Shown piece by piece: positions 8,598 through 17,738 of a DNA stretch of 64,000 nucleotides (position 1 is its first letter; every line of letters begins with the position of its first letter). A program made the position numbers and the translations under genes. The DNA lies in the NCBI GenBank assembly GCA_947461205.1, contig CANHJG010000005.1:1-64000 (forward strand), in the 5' to 3' direction. Below the pieces are notes generated by a model, which saw nothing but the letters and a program-made list of their open reading frames with translations, was not told the DNA's origin and did not search any database. The DNA comes from Opitutia bacterium (GTDB lineage Bacteria; Verrucomicrobiota; Verrucomicrobiia; Opitutales; Opitutaceae).

Positions 8598-10208
8598 ATG
8601 CTGAAGCAGGCGTGCATCCTTCTGGTGTTGGGGGCGACGGTGGCCCTGCCCTTCGCGCTGCGGCCGGAGCAGCGGGCGTTGGGCCAGGCCGACGACACGG
8701 TGGTCATCATCACACCGCACAACGAGGCGACGCGCTTCGAATTTGGCCGGGGCTTTCAGGCGTGGTATCGGGCGCGGACCGGACGGACGGTGGCCGTCGA
8801 CTGGCGGGTGGTGGGAGGGACGAGCGAGATTGCGCGGGTAATCGAGGGCGCCTACCAGGCGGCGTTTGAACGACGGTGGAAGGCTCAGGCTGGGCGCCGC
8901 TGGAGCGCGGAGATTCAGGCGGGTTTTGTGCAGGCGAACCTGCCGGCGGAGGCGCCGACGGAGGTGCGGGCGGCGAGGGCCGAGTTTCTGGCGTCGGACG
9001 TCGGGTGCGGGATGGACCTTTTTTTTGGTGGGGGCAGTTATGATTTTGTGCGGCAGGCGCAGGCGGGGCGGATCGTGCCGTCGCGCGTGCGGCAGACGCA
9101 TCCGGAGTGGTTTTCCGCGGCGGTGATTCCGCAGACGTTTACGGGCGAGCAGTTTTGGGACGATGAGGGGTGCTGGGTGGGAAACGTGATCAGCAGCTAC
9201 GGAATCCTCTATAACGCCGACGTGCTCGCTCGGTTGCACCTGGCGCCGCCGACGGCGTGGGCGGAACTGGGCGGGGCGGGGTATCTGGGGGCACTGGCGT
9301 TGTGCGACCCGACGAAGAGCAGTTCAATGGCGAAGGCGTTTGAGACCATCGTCCAGCAGGAGATCTGGCGTTTCGAGCGCGCGAAGGCCGGGGCGGGAGA
9401 CGCGGCAGAGCGGGCGGTGGTGCGGGAGGGGTGGGCGGAGGGATTGCGGGTGGTGCAGCGGATTGCGGCCAATGCGCGCTACTTTACGGACTCGTCGCAG
9501 AAACCGCCAATCGACGTGGCGCAGGGCGACTGTGCGGCGGGCATCTGCATCGATTTTTACGGTCGGGCGCAGGCGGAGGCGGTGGCGTCCCGCGGGGTTT
9601 CGCGGCTGGGGTTTGTCACGCCGCGCGGCGGCACGGTGAACTCGGTCGATCCGATTGCGCTGTTGCGGGGCGCGCCGCACCGCGAGGTGGCGGAGCAGTT
9701 TATCGAATACACGCTGACGCCGGAGGCGCAGAAGCTGTGGAATTTCAAGCCGGGCACGGCGGGCGGGCCGGAACGGTTCGCGCTGCGGCGGCTGCCGGTG
9801 CGGCGGGATTTCTACGAACACACGGAGTGGAAAACGCGGCGGAGCGATCCTGACGCGGCGCCGTTTGCCGATCCGTTTCCCCTCGTGTATCGGCCGGAGT
9901 GGACCGGGCATCTGATCCGCGAGTTGGCGTTCGTGGTGCGGGTGATGGGGCTCGACAGTCACGTCGAGTTGAAGGCGGCGATTGGCGCCATCAACGCGGT
10001 GCAGGCGACCGACGGACCGCGGGCCGCGGCGGCTCTGGCGAAGCTGGCGGACTTGGGCGCCGTCGATTACGAGCAGGTGAACGGACGCATCCGGAAGACG
10101 CTCGGGGCGAAAAATAAAGTCGACGAAGTGCGGCTGGCGACCGAGCTCGGAGAGCGGTTTCGCCGCCAGTACCGCGAGGCGGAGGCGATCGCGCGGGGCG
10201 AAAAATGA
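8598..10208 (+). CDS. ABC importer substrate-binding protein (FbpA-like)
   Basis: A 536-residue extracellular solute-binding protein that begins with a hydrophobic signal segment (LKQACILLVLGATVALPFAL). It has the two-lobed pattern of the Fe3+/thiamine/spermidine group: TVVIITPHNEATRFEFG early, then DLFFGGGSYDFVRQAQAG, SYGILYNADVL and PEAQKLWNF. It is about 150-200 residues longer than typical FbpA; the extra length includes an insertion after AAFERRW and a helical C-terminal tail. No transferrin-like tyrosine pair can be assigned by eye, so the ligand is uncertain. Its stop abuts the stop of the convergent GNAT gene with no bases between. Confidence 0.88.
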   Translation: MLKQACILLVLGATVALPFALRPEQRALGQADDTVVIITPHNEATRFEFGRGFQAWYRARTGRTVAVDWRVVGGTSEIARVIEGAYQAAFERRWKAQAGRRWSAEIQAGFVQANLPAEAPTEVRAARAEFLASDVGCGMDLFFGGGSYDFVRQAQAGRIVPSRVRQTHPEWFSAAVIPQTFTGEQFWDDEGCWVGNVISSYGILYNADVLARLHLAPPTAWAELGGAGYLGALALCDPTKSSSMAKAFETIVQQEIWRFERAKAGAGDAAERAVVREGWAEGLRVVQRIAANARYFTDSSQKPPIDVAQGDCAAGICIDFYGRAQAEAVASRGVSRLGFVTPRGGTVNSVDPIALLRGAPHREVAEQFIEYTLTPEAQKLWNFKPGTAGGPERFALRRLPVRRDFYEHTEWKTRRSDPDAAPFADPFPLVYRPEWTGHLIRELAFVVRVMGLDSHVELKAAIGAINAVQATDGPRAAAALAKLADLGAVDYEQVNGRIRKTLGAKNKVDEVRLATELGERFRRQYREAEAIARGEK

Positions 10209-10664
10209 TCAGCGCGGGGCCGTACGCCGGTAGACGTCGGGATCGCATTTCTCCAGGTGCCGATCGGGCAGGGACAGCGGCTTGAAGCCGAACTGCGCGT
10301 AGAGGCCGTGGGCGTCTTGCGTGACGAGCTGCTGGCGGCGGAGATTTTGGAGCCGCGGGTGCGACGAGAGGAGTGTCAGCGCGGCTTTGGCGAGGCCGTG
10401 GCCGCGGTGGGCCTCCAGCACGTAGACGTCGCACAGGTAGGCGAACGTCGCGGAGTCGGTGATGACCCGGACGAGGCCGATCTGCGGGCCGCCGGGGGCG
10501 TAGAGCCCGACGCAGAGGGAGTTTTCGAGCGAGCGCGCGACGACGTCGCGCGGGATGCCGGCGGCCCAATAACTCGTCGTGAGAAAGGCGTGGACAGCCG
10601 CGACGTCGAGGCGGGCGGGGTCGTCGGACAGGAGGTAGCCGGCGTGGCTGGATTCGTGCGGCAT
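10209..10664 (-). CDS. GNAT-family N-acetyltransferase
   Basis: A 151-residue protein of the GNAT fold. The acetyl-CoA pyrophosphate-binding loop is seen in LEAHRGHGLAKAAL, preceded by the strand FAYLCDVYVL and followed by LVTQDAHGLYAQFGFKPL, where the tyrosine and phenylalanine positions are those of motif B. The N-terminal helix region with YWAAGIPRDVVARSLENSL is typical of small cytoplasmic members. The acceptor substrate is unknown. The gene is convergent with the binding-protein gene and in line with the rpe gene upstream, 38 bases away. Confidence 0.88.
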   Translation of the reverse strand: MPHESSHAGYLLSDDPARLDVAAVHAFLTTSYWAAGIPRDVVARSLENSLCVGLYAPGGPQIGLVRVITDSATFAYLCDVYVLEAHRGHGLAKAALTLLSSHPRLQNLRRQQLVTQDAHGLYAQFGFKPLSLPDRHLEKCDPDVYRRTAPR

Positions 10665-10702
10665 GGGGAGCGCGGTGGGGCGGCGGCCGGCCAGCGGCGG
10701 CC

Positions 10703-11368
10703 CTACAGCAGGGAGAAAGCGGCGGCGAAGGCGGCTTGGTCGGGGGCTTTGAAGAACGAGGTGCCGGCCACGAATGTATCGGCGCCGGCTGTACGGCAGG
10801 CGGCGGCGGTGGCGAGGTCGATGCCGCCGTCGACTTCGAGGCGGAAGTTCAAGGCGCGTTCGCGGCGCCAGGTGTCGAGCTGGGTGAGTTTCGGCAGCAT
10901 GTCGCGCCGGAAGGGTTGGCCGCCGAATCCGGGTTGCACGGTCATGACGAGGATCAGGTCGACTTGGTCGAGGAAGGGCTCGACGGCAGCGACGGGCGTG
11001 CCGGGATTGAGGACGAGACCGTTTTGGCAGCCAAGGGCGCGGATGTGTGCGAGCGTGGCGGTGTGATCGCAGGCGGGCTCAATGTGAATGCTGATGAGGT
11101 TTGAACCGGTTTTCGCGAAGGCTTCGACGTAACGGTGCGGCTCGGCGAGCATCAGGTGCGTATCGAAAAAGAGGTTAATTCCGGCTCGGCGGAGCGCGGC
11201 AAACGTTTCGGGGCCGAAGGTGAGATTGGGGACGAAGTGTCCGTCCATGATATCGCAGTGGAGCCAGGTAAGACCGAGATCGGCGACGGTGCGGGCACTG
11301 GCGGCGAGCTGGGCATGGTCGCCGGCGAGCAGAGACGGAGCGAGGATGGGCGCGTGCGGCGAAGACAT
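10703..11368 (-). CDS. rpe: Ribulose-phosphate 3-epimerase
   Basis: This TIM-barrel enzyme interconverts ribulose 5-phosphate and xylulose 5-phosphate in the pentose phosphate pathway. The 221 residues fit the family. Metal and catalytic motifs are visible: ILAPSLLAGD at the N-terminus, WLHCDIMDGHFVPN, FDTHLML, VMTVQPGFGGQPF and LEVDGGIDLAT. The phosphate-binding end ADTFVAGTSFF is intact. It is the distal member of the minus-strand run that starts at rpmF, but 129 bases separate it from the LptE-like gene, so it may have its own promoter. Confidence 0.96.
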   Translation of the reverse strand: MSSPHAPILAPSLLAGDHAQLAASARTVADLGLTWLHCDIMDGHFVPNLTFGPETFAALRRAGINLFFDTHLMLAEPHRYVEAFAKTGSNLISIHIEPACDHTATLAHIRALGCQNGLVLNPGTPVAAVEPFLDQVDLILVMTVQPGFGGQPFRRDMLPKLTQLDTWRRERALNFRLEVDGGIDLATAAACRTAGADTFVAGTSFFKAPDQAAFAAAFSLL

Positions 11369-11497
11369 GACAGCGCAGAGACTGGGAGCGGTGCGGCGAA
11401 AAGCTCAATCCCGGACTGCGCGGCGGGAGGGGAGACGAACCGCAACGGAGCCCAGGCGGAGTTCGGGGCGCGCGCGATGAGCCGAGCCCGGGGGGGC

Positions 11498-12025
11498 TCA
11501 CCACACGTCGAGGGCGGCGTGGGTGACTTTGGCGGCGAGGGATTCGGCGAGGAGCGGGAGCGTCTGATATTCGCTCTGGAGTTGGCCGCTGTCGGTGAAG
11601 ACTTCGCGTTGGACCACAATCGGGCGGTTTTCGAACAGGACCTTGTTCGCTCGGCGATCGCGGAGCGTGGCGGTCGTCGCGAGGGTGAGATTGAATTTGC
11701 GCGCGAGCCCGGTGTCGCCTTCGCGCACCGTTTGGACCTCGCGGCGGTAGCTCGTGATGGTGACGGCGAGGGTGGCGTCGGCGGCTGCGGGGGTGTTGAC
11801 GAGGGCGACGCGGGCGTCTCGGGCGAAGGCTTCGCGGAGTTGCGTGCTCAGTAACGCGCGCGCCTCCGGCAGGAGCGTCTTGTTTTCCACGGGCGCGAGG
11901 TAAAGCGTCTGAAAGGCGAGTTTGCCGGCGGCGCCGGTGCCGAGTTGGTAGTGGGCGCAGCCGGTGCCGACAGTCAGGTAGGCGAGCGCCGAGACAAAGA
12001 AGGCGAGCAGTCGGCTGACGGACAT
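11498..12025 (-). CDS. lptE: LptE-like LPS-assembly lipoprotein
   Basis: A 175-residue lipoprotein with a hydrophobic signal and a Cys in TVGTGCAHYQLG. The mature protein has the LptE pattern: YQLGTG near the N-terminus, IYLAPVEN-type strand (LYLAPVENKTLLPEA), then LSTQLREAFARDARV and a repeat of beta strands with TITSYRREVQTVREGD. LptE plugs the LptD barrel for lipopolysaccharide insertion. LptE sequences diverge strongly, so the call rests on overall pattern plus context next to the BamD-like gene, 80 bases upstream. The start MSVSRLL is chosen because it opens the signal peptide. Confidence 0.7.
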   Translation of the reverse strand: MSVSRLLAFFVSALAYLTVGTGCAHYQLGTGAAGKLAFQTLYLAPVENKTLLPEARALLSTQLREAFARDARVALVNTPAAADATLAVTITSYRREVQTVREGDTGLARKFNLTLATTATLRDRRANKVLFENRPIVVQREVFTDSGQLQSEYQTLPLLAESLAAKVTHAALDVW

Positions 12026-12105
12026 GGGAGCGGGATTGTGCGCGGCGCGCGGAAGGAAAGCCTGAAAGGGCGGGCGGGGTGCCCGCGGTCCGGGGGCCAC
12101 CGGAC

Positions 12106-13170
12106 TTAGAAGAACCAGAAGCGCTTTGGCTTGGGGGCGTCGCCTTCGGCCTTGCCCTCGGGGGCGACCTGCTTGCCGGCGGCCTTGGCTTCGACGTCGA
12201 CCAAGCGGAGCTTGGCGCGACCGGCGATCGGGGACTCGGGGTAGGACGTGATGGCCTCGTTGTAGAAGACTTTTGCCGCGGTGTAGTTGTTGCGTTTGTA
12301 GAAGTAGAAATCGCCGATCTTCATTTTGCTTTCGGCGAGCATATTTTTCATGCCGTCGAGGCCTTTTTCAGCGGCGGCGACGCCGGTGTCCGACGGGAAG
12401 AGGAGCATGAAATCGGTGAAGTAGGTGATGGCCTCTTTGGTGGCGGCCTGGTCGTAATAGGGACCGTCGACGAGGGTGGCGTGGGTCTGGCCGAGCTTCA
12501 GATAGGCGTCGGGGGCGAGGAGGCTTTGGGGATAGTTATTCACCATGCGGTCGAGGGCGTCGATCGCGTCTGCGATCTGGTTCAGTTTCTGGTGGCCGCG
12601 CGCGATATTCATCAAGGAGAGCGGGGCGTAGTCGCTGTAGGGGGCGTTGACCAAGATGGTTTCGAAAAACTCGAGGGCTTTGTCTCGGGCGCGGAAGCCG
12701 GGGAGGAGTCCCCAAAGCATGCGGCCGCGGGCGCCGTCGAGGAGAGCGCTGGCGATGCGATATTGTTCACCGATGATTTCGTTGAAGCGCTTGGTGTTCG
12801 GGTAACGACCGACGACGCCCTGGAAATCCTCGAAGGCTTTTTGGAAATCGCGGCCGGCGAGGCGGAGATGGGCGGAGCGGTAGAGGGCCTCGGGGGCGTA
12901 GATGGAATTCGGATATTTCTTCGCGACATTGCCGTAGGCGCGGATGGCGGAGCGGCGGGAGCCGGCCTCCTCGCTCTTGCGGGCGCTGTTCATGAGGTCG
13001 AGGGCCTTGCGGCCGTCGTTGCCGGCGAGACCGGCGAGGGCGCCGCCTTCGACGCGCCAGCCGGATTGCGCGTCCCACACGAGATCGGCGCGGGAGGCCG
13101 TCGCGAAGAGTCCGAGGAGGGTAGACAGGAGAAGGAGGAAGCGCAGGGCGCTGGCGGAAGGGAGACGCAT
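12106..13170 (-). CDS. bamD: BamD-like outer-membrane assembly TPR protein
   Basis: A 354-residue protein with a signal peptide (LLLLSTLLGLFATASRA) and at least five TPR units spaced along the chain, including AIRAYGNVAKKYPNSIYAPEALYRSA and AIDALDRMVNNYPQS. This matches BamD/YfiO proteins that help fold outer-membrane barrels. Unlike most BamD it has no lipobox cysteine after the signal region, so it may be soluble in the periplasm. The tail is unusual, ending KPKRFWFF after an acidic and basic linker. It lies 12 bases beyond fabH on the same strand. Confidence 0.7.
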   Translation of the reverse strand: MRLPSASALRFLLLLSTLLGLFATASRADLVWDAQSGWRVEGGALAGLAGNDGRKALDLMNSARKSEEAGSRRSAIRAYGNVAKKYPNSIYAPEALYRSAHLRLAGRDFQKAFEDFQGVVGRYPNTKRFNEIIGEQYRIASALLDGARGRMLWGLLPGFRARDKALEFFETILVNAPYSDYAPLSLMNIARGHQKLNQIADAIDALDRMVNNYPQSLLAPDAYLKLGQTHATLVDGPYYDQAATKEAITYFTDFMLLFPSDTGVAAAEKGLDGMKNMLAESKMKIGDFYFYKRNNYTAAKVFYNEAITSYPESPIAGRAKLRLVDVEAKAAGKQVAPEGKAEGDAPKPKRFWFF

Positions 13171-13182
13171 CGAGAAAAGGGA

Positions 13183-14175
13183 TTACCAGCGAATCAGGGC
13201 GCTTCCGTAGGTCAAGCCCGCCCCGAACGCGACGAGCAGGGTGAGGTCGCCGGATTTGATCCGGCCGGTGCGGCGGGCTTCGTCGAGGGCGAGGGGGATG
13301 GAGGCGGCGGAGGTGTTGCCGTAGCGGTCGACGTTGACGAAGAAGCGCTCCAGGGGGAGCTCGAGGTAGGCGGAAATGGCCTCGATGATGCGGAGGTTGG
13401 CCTGATGGGGAATCACGAGCGAAATCTGATCAGCGCGCAGGTGGTGTTGTTCCAAAATATCCCGGGCGGCCTCGTCCATGACACGGACGGCGAGCTTAAA
13501 GACTTCCTTGCCCTTCATCTTGAGAAAATGGCTGCCGGCGGCGATCGACGCAGCGGTGGCGGGGGCATTGGAGCCGCCGCCGGGGATGCAGAGGAGGTCA
13601 ACGCTATCGCCGAGGGCGCCGAGTTTGGTGCCGATGAGACCGAGGCCGGGCACGGGCGACTTACCGACGACCACGGCGCCGGCGCCGTCGCCGAAGAGGA
13701 CGCACGTCGTGCGGTCCTTCCAGTCGACGATAGTGGAGAGTTTTTCGACGCCGATGACGAGGGCGTGGCGGTAGCGGCCGGAGCCGAGCATGGCGCAGGC
13801 GGTGTCGAGGGCGTAAAGAAAACCGGTGCAGGCGGCGTTGAGATCGAAGCACGCGGCGTTCGTCGGTACGCCGAGTTTTTGTTGAATGATACACGCGGTC
13901 GCGGGCATCGGCATGTCGGGGGTGATCGTGGCGACGATCAGGAGGTCGATATCCGCTGGCTGGAGGCCGGCGTCCGCGAGGGCGCGGCGGGCGGCGTGGA
14001 CGCCCATGTCGGAGGTGGCTTCGCCGGGGGCGGCGATCCGGCGTTCGCGGATGCCGGAGCGGGTGCGAATCCATTCGTCCGAGGTATCCACCGTCTGCGA
14101 GAGCTCGGCATTGCTGAGGATGCGCCCGGGCGCATAGGATCCGGTGCCGAGGATGACGGTGGAAAGCGGGGACAT
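13183..14175 (-). CDS. fabH: Beta-ketoacyl-ACP synthase III
   Basis: FabH condenses acyl-CoA with malonyl-ACP to start fatty-acid synthesis. The 330 residues fit the family. The catalytic triad is present: Cys116 in [10 protein letters not shown], His257 in IPHQANLRI and Asn287 in YGNTSAASI. The N-terminus [15 protein letters not shown] and the C-terminal [10 protein letters not shown] are standard. It is followed by the BamD-like gene and preceded by plsX 39 bases away, giving the widely conserved rpmF-plsX-fabH order. Confidence 0.97.
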   Translation of the reverse strand: MSPLSTVILGTGSYAPGRILSNAELSQTVDTSDEWIRTRSGIRERRIAAPGEATSDMGVHAARRALADAGLQPADIDLLIVATITPDMPMPATACIIQQKLGVPTNAACFDLNAACTGFLYALDTACAMLGSGRYRHALVIGVEKLSTIVDWKDRTTCVLFGDGAGAVVVGKSPVPGLGLIGTKLGALGDSVDLLCIPGGGSNAPATAASIAAGSHFLKMKGKEVFKLAVRVMDEAARDILEQHHLRADQISLVIPHQANLRIIEAISAYLELPLERFFVNVDRYGNTSAASIPLALDEARRTGRIKSGDLTLLVAFGAGLTYGSALIRW

Positions 14176-14214
14176 GCGGTGGGCGTGGGCGGAGCGACGC
14201 GGGGGGCGGGCGCG

Positions 14215-15276
14215 TCAGGCGTCGAAGGGCGGCGCGGCGAGCAGGGCGTTGGCGCGGGAGATGTCGGCCCCGATGCGACTGTTCATGTCGGCTTTGATGA
14301 TTTCGTGGGCCGCGCGGATGGCGTTCTTGATCGCGTAGCGGGAGGAGGAGCCGTGGGCTTTGAGAATGTTGCCGTTGAGGCCGAGGAGGGGGGCGCCGCC
14401 GTAGCGTTCTGGGTTGATGCGCTCCTTGAGGGCGTTGAACGCGCCCTTGGAGAGGAGGGCGCCGGTGGCGCGCATCGGGTTGGCCTGAAGTTCCTCCTTA
14501 AGCATGGCGGAGAAAAATTTCACGAGCGATTCCCAGCTCTTGAGCATGATGTTGCCGACGAAACCGTCGCAGACGACGACGTCCACGTGTTCGGCAAAGA
14601 CATGGAAACCCTCGATGGAGCCGGAGTAATTGATGAGGTCGCCGACGCGGCGGAGCAGGTCGTTGGTCTCGGTGATGAGGGCGTTGCCCTTGCCCTCTTC
14701 CGTGCCGATGGTCATGAGGCCGACGCGGGGGGATTTGATGCCGAGCATGACGCGGCAATAGTGGCTGCCGAGAATGGCGTTGTGGACGAGGTGCTCGGGT
14801 TTTGCGTCGGGATTGGCACCGGCGTCGATGAGGACGAAGTGGCCGCCCTGGCGGGGACAGATCGCGGCGAGGGCGGGGCGGGCGACGCCCTCCATCATGC
14901 GGAGGCGAAGGGTGCCTCCGGCCATGAGCGCGCCGGTGTTGCCACAGCTGACGACGACGCCGGCCTCATGGTTTTTGACCAGTTCGATGGCACGAACCAT
15001 CGAGGAATCTTTTTTCTTCTTCAGCGCCTGGAGCGGCTTGTCGTCCATCGTCACCACCTCGGAGGCGTGGAAGACGGACAGCCGGTTCTCGCCAGTGAGA
15101 CCTGCGTGGTCGAGCAGGGGTCGCAGAACCGCCTGGTCTCCAACCAAAGTGATTCCGCTGATCGTGTGATACTGGTGGAGCGCGAGTTTGACCGCGGCTA
15201 CGACCTCGGCCGGCCCGAGGTCACCGCCCATAGCGTCAACTGCGACGCGCCCGCCGGCGCCGGACGTGGTAACCAT
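14215..15276 (-). CDS. plsX: Phosphate acyltransferase PlsX
   Basis: PlsX makes acyl-phosphate from acyl-ACP for phosphatidic acid synthesis. The 353-residue protein opens with the typical VAVDAMGGDLGP after a short N-terminal tail, then shows ASEVVTMDDKPLQALKKKKDSS, SCGNTGALMAGG, VLIDAGANPDAKPEHL and VCDGFVGNIMLK, all characteristic of the family. It lies between rpmF (37 bases upstream) and fabH, as in many bacteria. The protein is peripheral to the inner membrane in known cases. Confidence 0.97.
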   Translation of the reverse strand: MVTTSGAGGRVAVDAMGGDLGPAEVVAAVKLALHQYHTISGITLVGDQAVLRPLLDHAGLTGENRLSVFHASEVVTMDDKPLQALKKKKDSSMVRAIELVKNHEAGVVVSCGNTGALMAGGTLRLRMMEGVARPALAAICPRQGGHFVLIDAGANPDAKPEHLVHNAILGSHYCRVMLGIKSPRVGLMTIGTEEGKGNALITETNDLLRRVGDLINYSGSIEGFHVFAEHVDVVVCDGFVGNIMLKSWESLVKFFSAMLKEELQANPMRATGALLSKGAFNALKERINPERYGGAPLLGLNGNILKAHGSSSRYAIKNAIRAAHEIIKADMNSRIGADISRANALLAAPPFDA

Positions 15277-15313
15277 CGCGGGGGGATGGCGAATAAAAAC
15301 TAAACGGACGAGG

Positions 15314-15493
15314 TCAGACCTCGACGTTGAGAACCTGACGGCCGCGATACATGCCGTTCTTGGGGTTCACGCGGTGAGGGCGGAAGGCGCTGCCGTCGGT
15401 CGGATCCTTCGCAAACTCGGGAGCGATGAAAGCGTTGGCCGCACGGCGGTTAGCGCTGCGGCGTTTGGACTGTTTGCGTTTCGGATTGGCCAT
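15314..15493 (-). CDS. rpmF: 50S ribosomal protein L32
   Basis: A 59-residue basic protein starting MANPKRKQSKRRSANRRAAN, the canonical L32 N-terminus. No cysteines are visible, so this is the zinc-free form. An ATG 14 codons upstream in frame is rejected because family members start at MANPK. It heads the plsX-fabH run and has a good promoter candidate 67 bases upstream. Confidence 0.96.
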   Translation of the reverse strand: MANPKRKQSKRRSANRRAANAFIAPEFAKDPTDGSAFRPHRVNPKNGMYRGRQVLNVEV

Positions 15494-15559
15494 GGGAGGA
15501 AGTGGATTTGAGTGCGTGCGCTGCCTGAACAGCACCCGCGGGTTGAGTGAAAAGGTCGG

Positions 15560-15587
15560 AGTAAAGAGCGGTCGTTTGGCGCGTCAA
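15560..15587 (-). promoter_or_regulatory. Sigma70-type promoter candidate for rpmF-plsX-fabH
   Basis: Reading the minus strand, TTGACG (15587-15582) and TTTACT (15565-15560) are separated by 16 bases, close to the sigma70 consensus. It lies just after the uppP stop codon and 67 bases before the rpmF start. The boxes are seen in the sequence; activity is inferred. Confidence 0.45.
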
Positions 15588-15606
15588 GCGCCATAATCGT
15601 CTTTGC

Positions 15607-16614
15607 TCAGAGGTAGAATACGAACGCGAGCGCCGCGGCGAGGGCGAGACGGTAATACGCGAAGGCCGCGAGGCCGTGCCGCGTCAGCCACTGGACCAGG
15701 AACTTCACGCACACCGCGGCGGTGACAGCGGCGACGACGGCGCCGAGGAGAACGTGGGACCAGCCGAAGACCTGGATCATCGCGGCGCCGGATTTATAGC
15801 TCTTGAAGAGGGTCGCGGCGGTGAGCGTGACAAAACCGAGGAGGAAGCTGAATTCGGCGGCGCGGCGCGGATCGAGGCCGGCGAAGTAGCCGCCGACGAT
15901 GGTGGTCATCGAACGGCTGGTACCCGGCCACATGGCGACGCACTGGAGGGCGCCGATGCCGGCGGCGCCACGCGGCGTCAGATCGGTGAAATCGGAGCGG
16001 GCGGGGGTGAGCACGGCGCGGCGCCGGCGCCAAAATTCCGCGTAGAGCATGAGAACGGCGCCCGCGACCTGGGCGAGGATGACGGCGCCGACGGAGAACA
16101 GGTGGTGGTTGATCCAGTCGTGGGCGAGGAGACCGACGACGACCGTGGGAATGAATGCGATCATGATGTTGACCAAGAGGCGGAGGCCCGCGGGATCGCG
16201 GCCGAGGAGGCCGCGGAGCATCGCCAGCAGCGGCGTCCAATAGAGCAGGGCGACGGCAGCGATGGCGCCGAACTGGATCACGACCGTGTAGGTGTCGGCG
16301 GCGAGTTTGAGTGTGAGCGGGACGCCGGCGGGGTATTTCGGCGACGGCTTTTTATACCAGAGCGGCTGACCGTCGGGGGAGGCGAGCGGTTTTTCCTCTT
16401 CCAGATGGAGCAGGCGCGTGGCGATGATGAGGTGCCCGGTGGACGAGATCGGGAGAAATTCGGTGACGCCCTCGACGACCCCGAGGATGATCGCGTCGGC
16501 GACGCTCAGTTCGGCAACGGGTGCGGCCTGGTCCGCTCCTGGCGCGGCGGTTTTGGGTTGGGCGAAGACCAGCGGGGCCAGGGTCAGGGCAACGAGGACA
16601 ACGAATTTTCGCAC
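15607..16614 (-). CDS. uppP: Undecaprenyl-diphosphatase
   Basis: This membrane enzyme dephosphorylates undecaprenyl diphosphate to recycle the lipid carrier for peptidoglycan and other glycans. The 335 residues are longer than the usual 265-280. The extra length is an N-terminal signal-like segment (residues 1-35, LVALTLAPLVFAQPKTAAPG) and a loop between the first two membrane parts (around LASPDGQPLWYKKPSPKYPAG). Catalytic motifs are EGVTEFLPISSTGHL and the arginine motif MWPGTSRSMTTI. About eight membrane segments can be counted. It is upstream of rpmF on the same strand. Confidence 0.94.
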   Translation of the reverse strand: MRKFVVLVALTLAPLVFAQPKTAAPGADQAAPVAELSVADAIILGVVEGVTEFLPISSTGHLIIATRLLHLEEEKPLASPDGQPLWYKKPSPKYPAGVPLTLKLAADTYTVVIQFGAIAAVALLYWTPLLAMLRGLLGRDPAGLRLLVNIMIAFIPTVVVGLLAHDWINHHLFSVGAVILAQVAGAVLMLYAEFWRRRRAVLTPARSDFTDLTPRGAAGIGALQCVAMWPGTSRSMTTIVGGYFAGLDPRRAAEFSFLLGFVTLTAATLFKSYKSGAAMIQVFGWSHVLLGAVVAAVTAAVCVKFLVQWLTRHGLAAFAYYRLALAAALAFVFYL

Positions 16615-16691
16615 GCGGGGTAGGTTTCAGTTTCAGGGGGCGGGCGCAAATTTATTTGCGGCGCGCGGCGGGGCCGCCTCACTGAGGTCCC

Positions 16692-17738
16692 ATGTCCACG
16701 CTCGCCACGCTTACGCTCCAACTGACCGCCGGCCGCGATCTGTCCGTCGGCGACGTCGAGGCCGCGGTCGGGGCGTTGGCGGCGACGGAGGCGACGGATG
16801 ACGCGAAGGCGGCGTTTCTCGAAGCGCTGGGGACAAAGGGGGAGACGGCGGCGGAGGTGGCGGCGTTTGCGACGGCCTTTCGCGCGCGCGCGATCAATCC
16901 GGGCGTGGAGGCGTGGGCGGCGCGGGCGATCGATATCGTCGGCACGGGCGGAGATCACGCCGGCGGATTCAATATTTCGAGCCTGGTCGTGCTGACGCTG
17001 GCGTGTGCGGGCGTGACGGTGATGAAGCACGGCAACCGGGGCATCACGTCGAAATGCGGCAGTGCGGATCTGCTGGCCGCGCTCGGGGTGAACCTGGAGG
17101 CGCCGCCGGCGAAACTGCGGAGTGCGCTGGACGAGCTGGGCTTCGTGTTTTTTTTCGCGCCGGCCTATCATCCGACCTTCCGGCACATTGCCCCGGTGCG
17201 GAAGCTCCTGGCGGCGCGCGGGCAGCGCTCGGTGTTCAACATTCTGGGGCCGCTGATCAATCCGGGGCGGCCGGCGCACGTGCTGCTCGGGGTGTTCGCC
17301 GAGCCGTGGGTGGCGAAGCTCGCCGGTGCGCTCGACACGCTCGGGGCGCAGGCGGGACTGGCGGCCCACGGGGTGATCGCGCCGGGACGTGGGATCGACG
17401 AGCTGACGACGGCGACGGCGAACCGCGTGCAGGGTTTCGGGCGATTGCGCGACGTGAGCGGGACGTGGCACGCGGCGGACTACGGGCTCGAGGCCACGGC
17501 GTTCGAGGATTTGCAGGGCGGCGATCTGGCGACGAATGTCGCGATCGTGGCGGCGGTGCTCGCGGGGCGCGGGCCGCAGGGTTTAGTGGATACGATCGCG
17601 CTCAACGCGGCGGTGGCGTTGTGGATCGTCGGCCGGGTGCCCACGGTGCGGGACGGGATCGGGCCGGCGCGGGAGCTGTTGCTCGGTGGTGCCGTGGCCC
17701 AGAAAATTGCGGCGACCCGGGAGTTTTACCGTTCATGA
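16692..17738 (+). CDS. trpD: Anthranilate phosphoribosyltransferase
   Basis: TrpD joins anthranilate to PRPP in tryptophan synthesis. The 348 residues show the PRPP-binding GTGGDHAGGFNISS, the KHGNRGITSKCGSADLL segment that binds anthranilate and magnesium, and RSVFNILGPLINPGRP. A GAGG stretch lies a few bases before the ATG. No other trp gene is near; instead the stop overlaps the glmM start by four bases (ATGA), so the two are translationally coupled. The TrpD family has paralogs of other function, but the conserved motifs favour the true enzyme. Confidence 0.93.
   Translation: MSTLATLTLQLTAGRDLSVGDVEAAVGALAATEATDDAKAAFLEALGTKGETAAEVAAFATAFRARAINPGVEAWAARAIDIVGTGGDHAGGFNISSLVVLTLACAGVTVMKHGNRGITSKCGSADLLAALGVNLEAPPAKLRSALDELGFVFFFAPAYHPTFRHIAPVRKLLAARGQRSVFNILGPLINPGRPAHVLLGVFAEPWVAKLAGALDTLGAQAGLAAHGVIAPGRGIDELTTATANRVQGFGRLRDVSGTWHAADYGLEATAFEDLQGGDLATNVAIVAAVLAGRGPQGLVDTIALNAAVALWIVGRVPTVRDGIGPARELLLGGAVAQKIAATREFYRS

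Noticed and set aside
12079-15303. 1074-codon open frame on the plus strand
   Set aside because: It is antisense to the bamD-like, fabH and plsX genes, is extremely Gly/Ala/Glu-rich and has no domain. It is a by-product of G/C-ending codons on the opposite strand.
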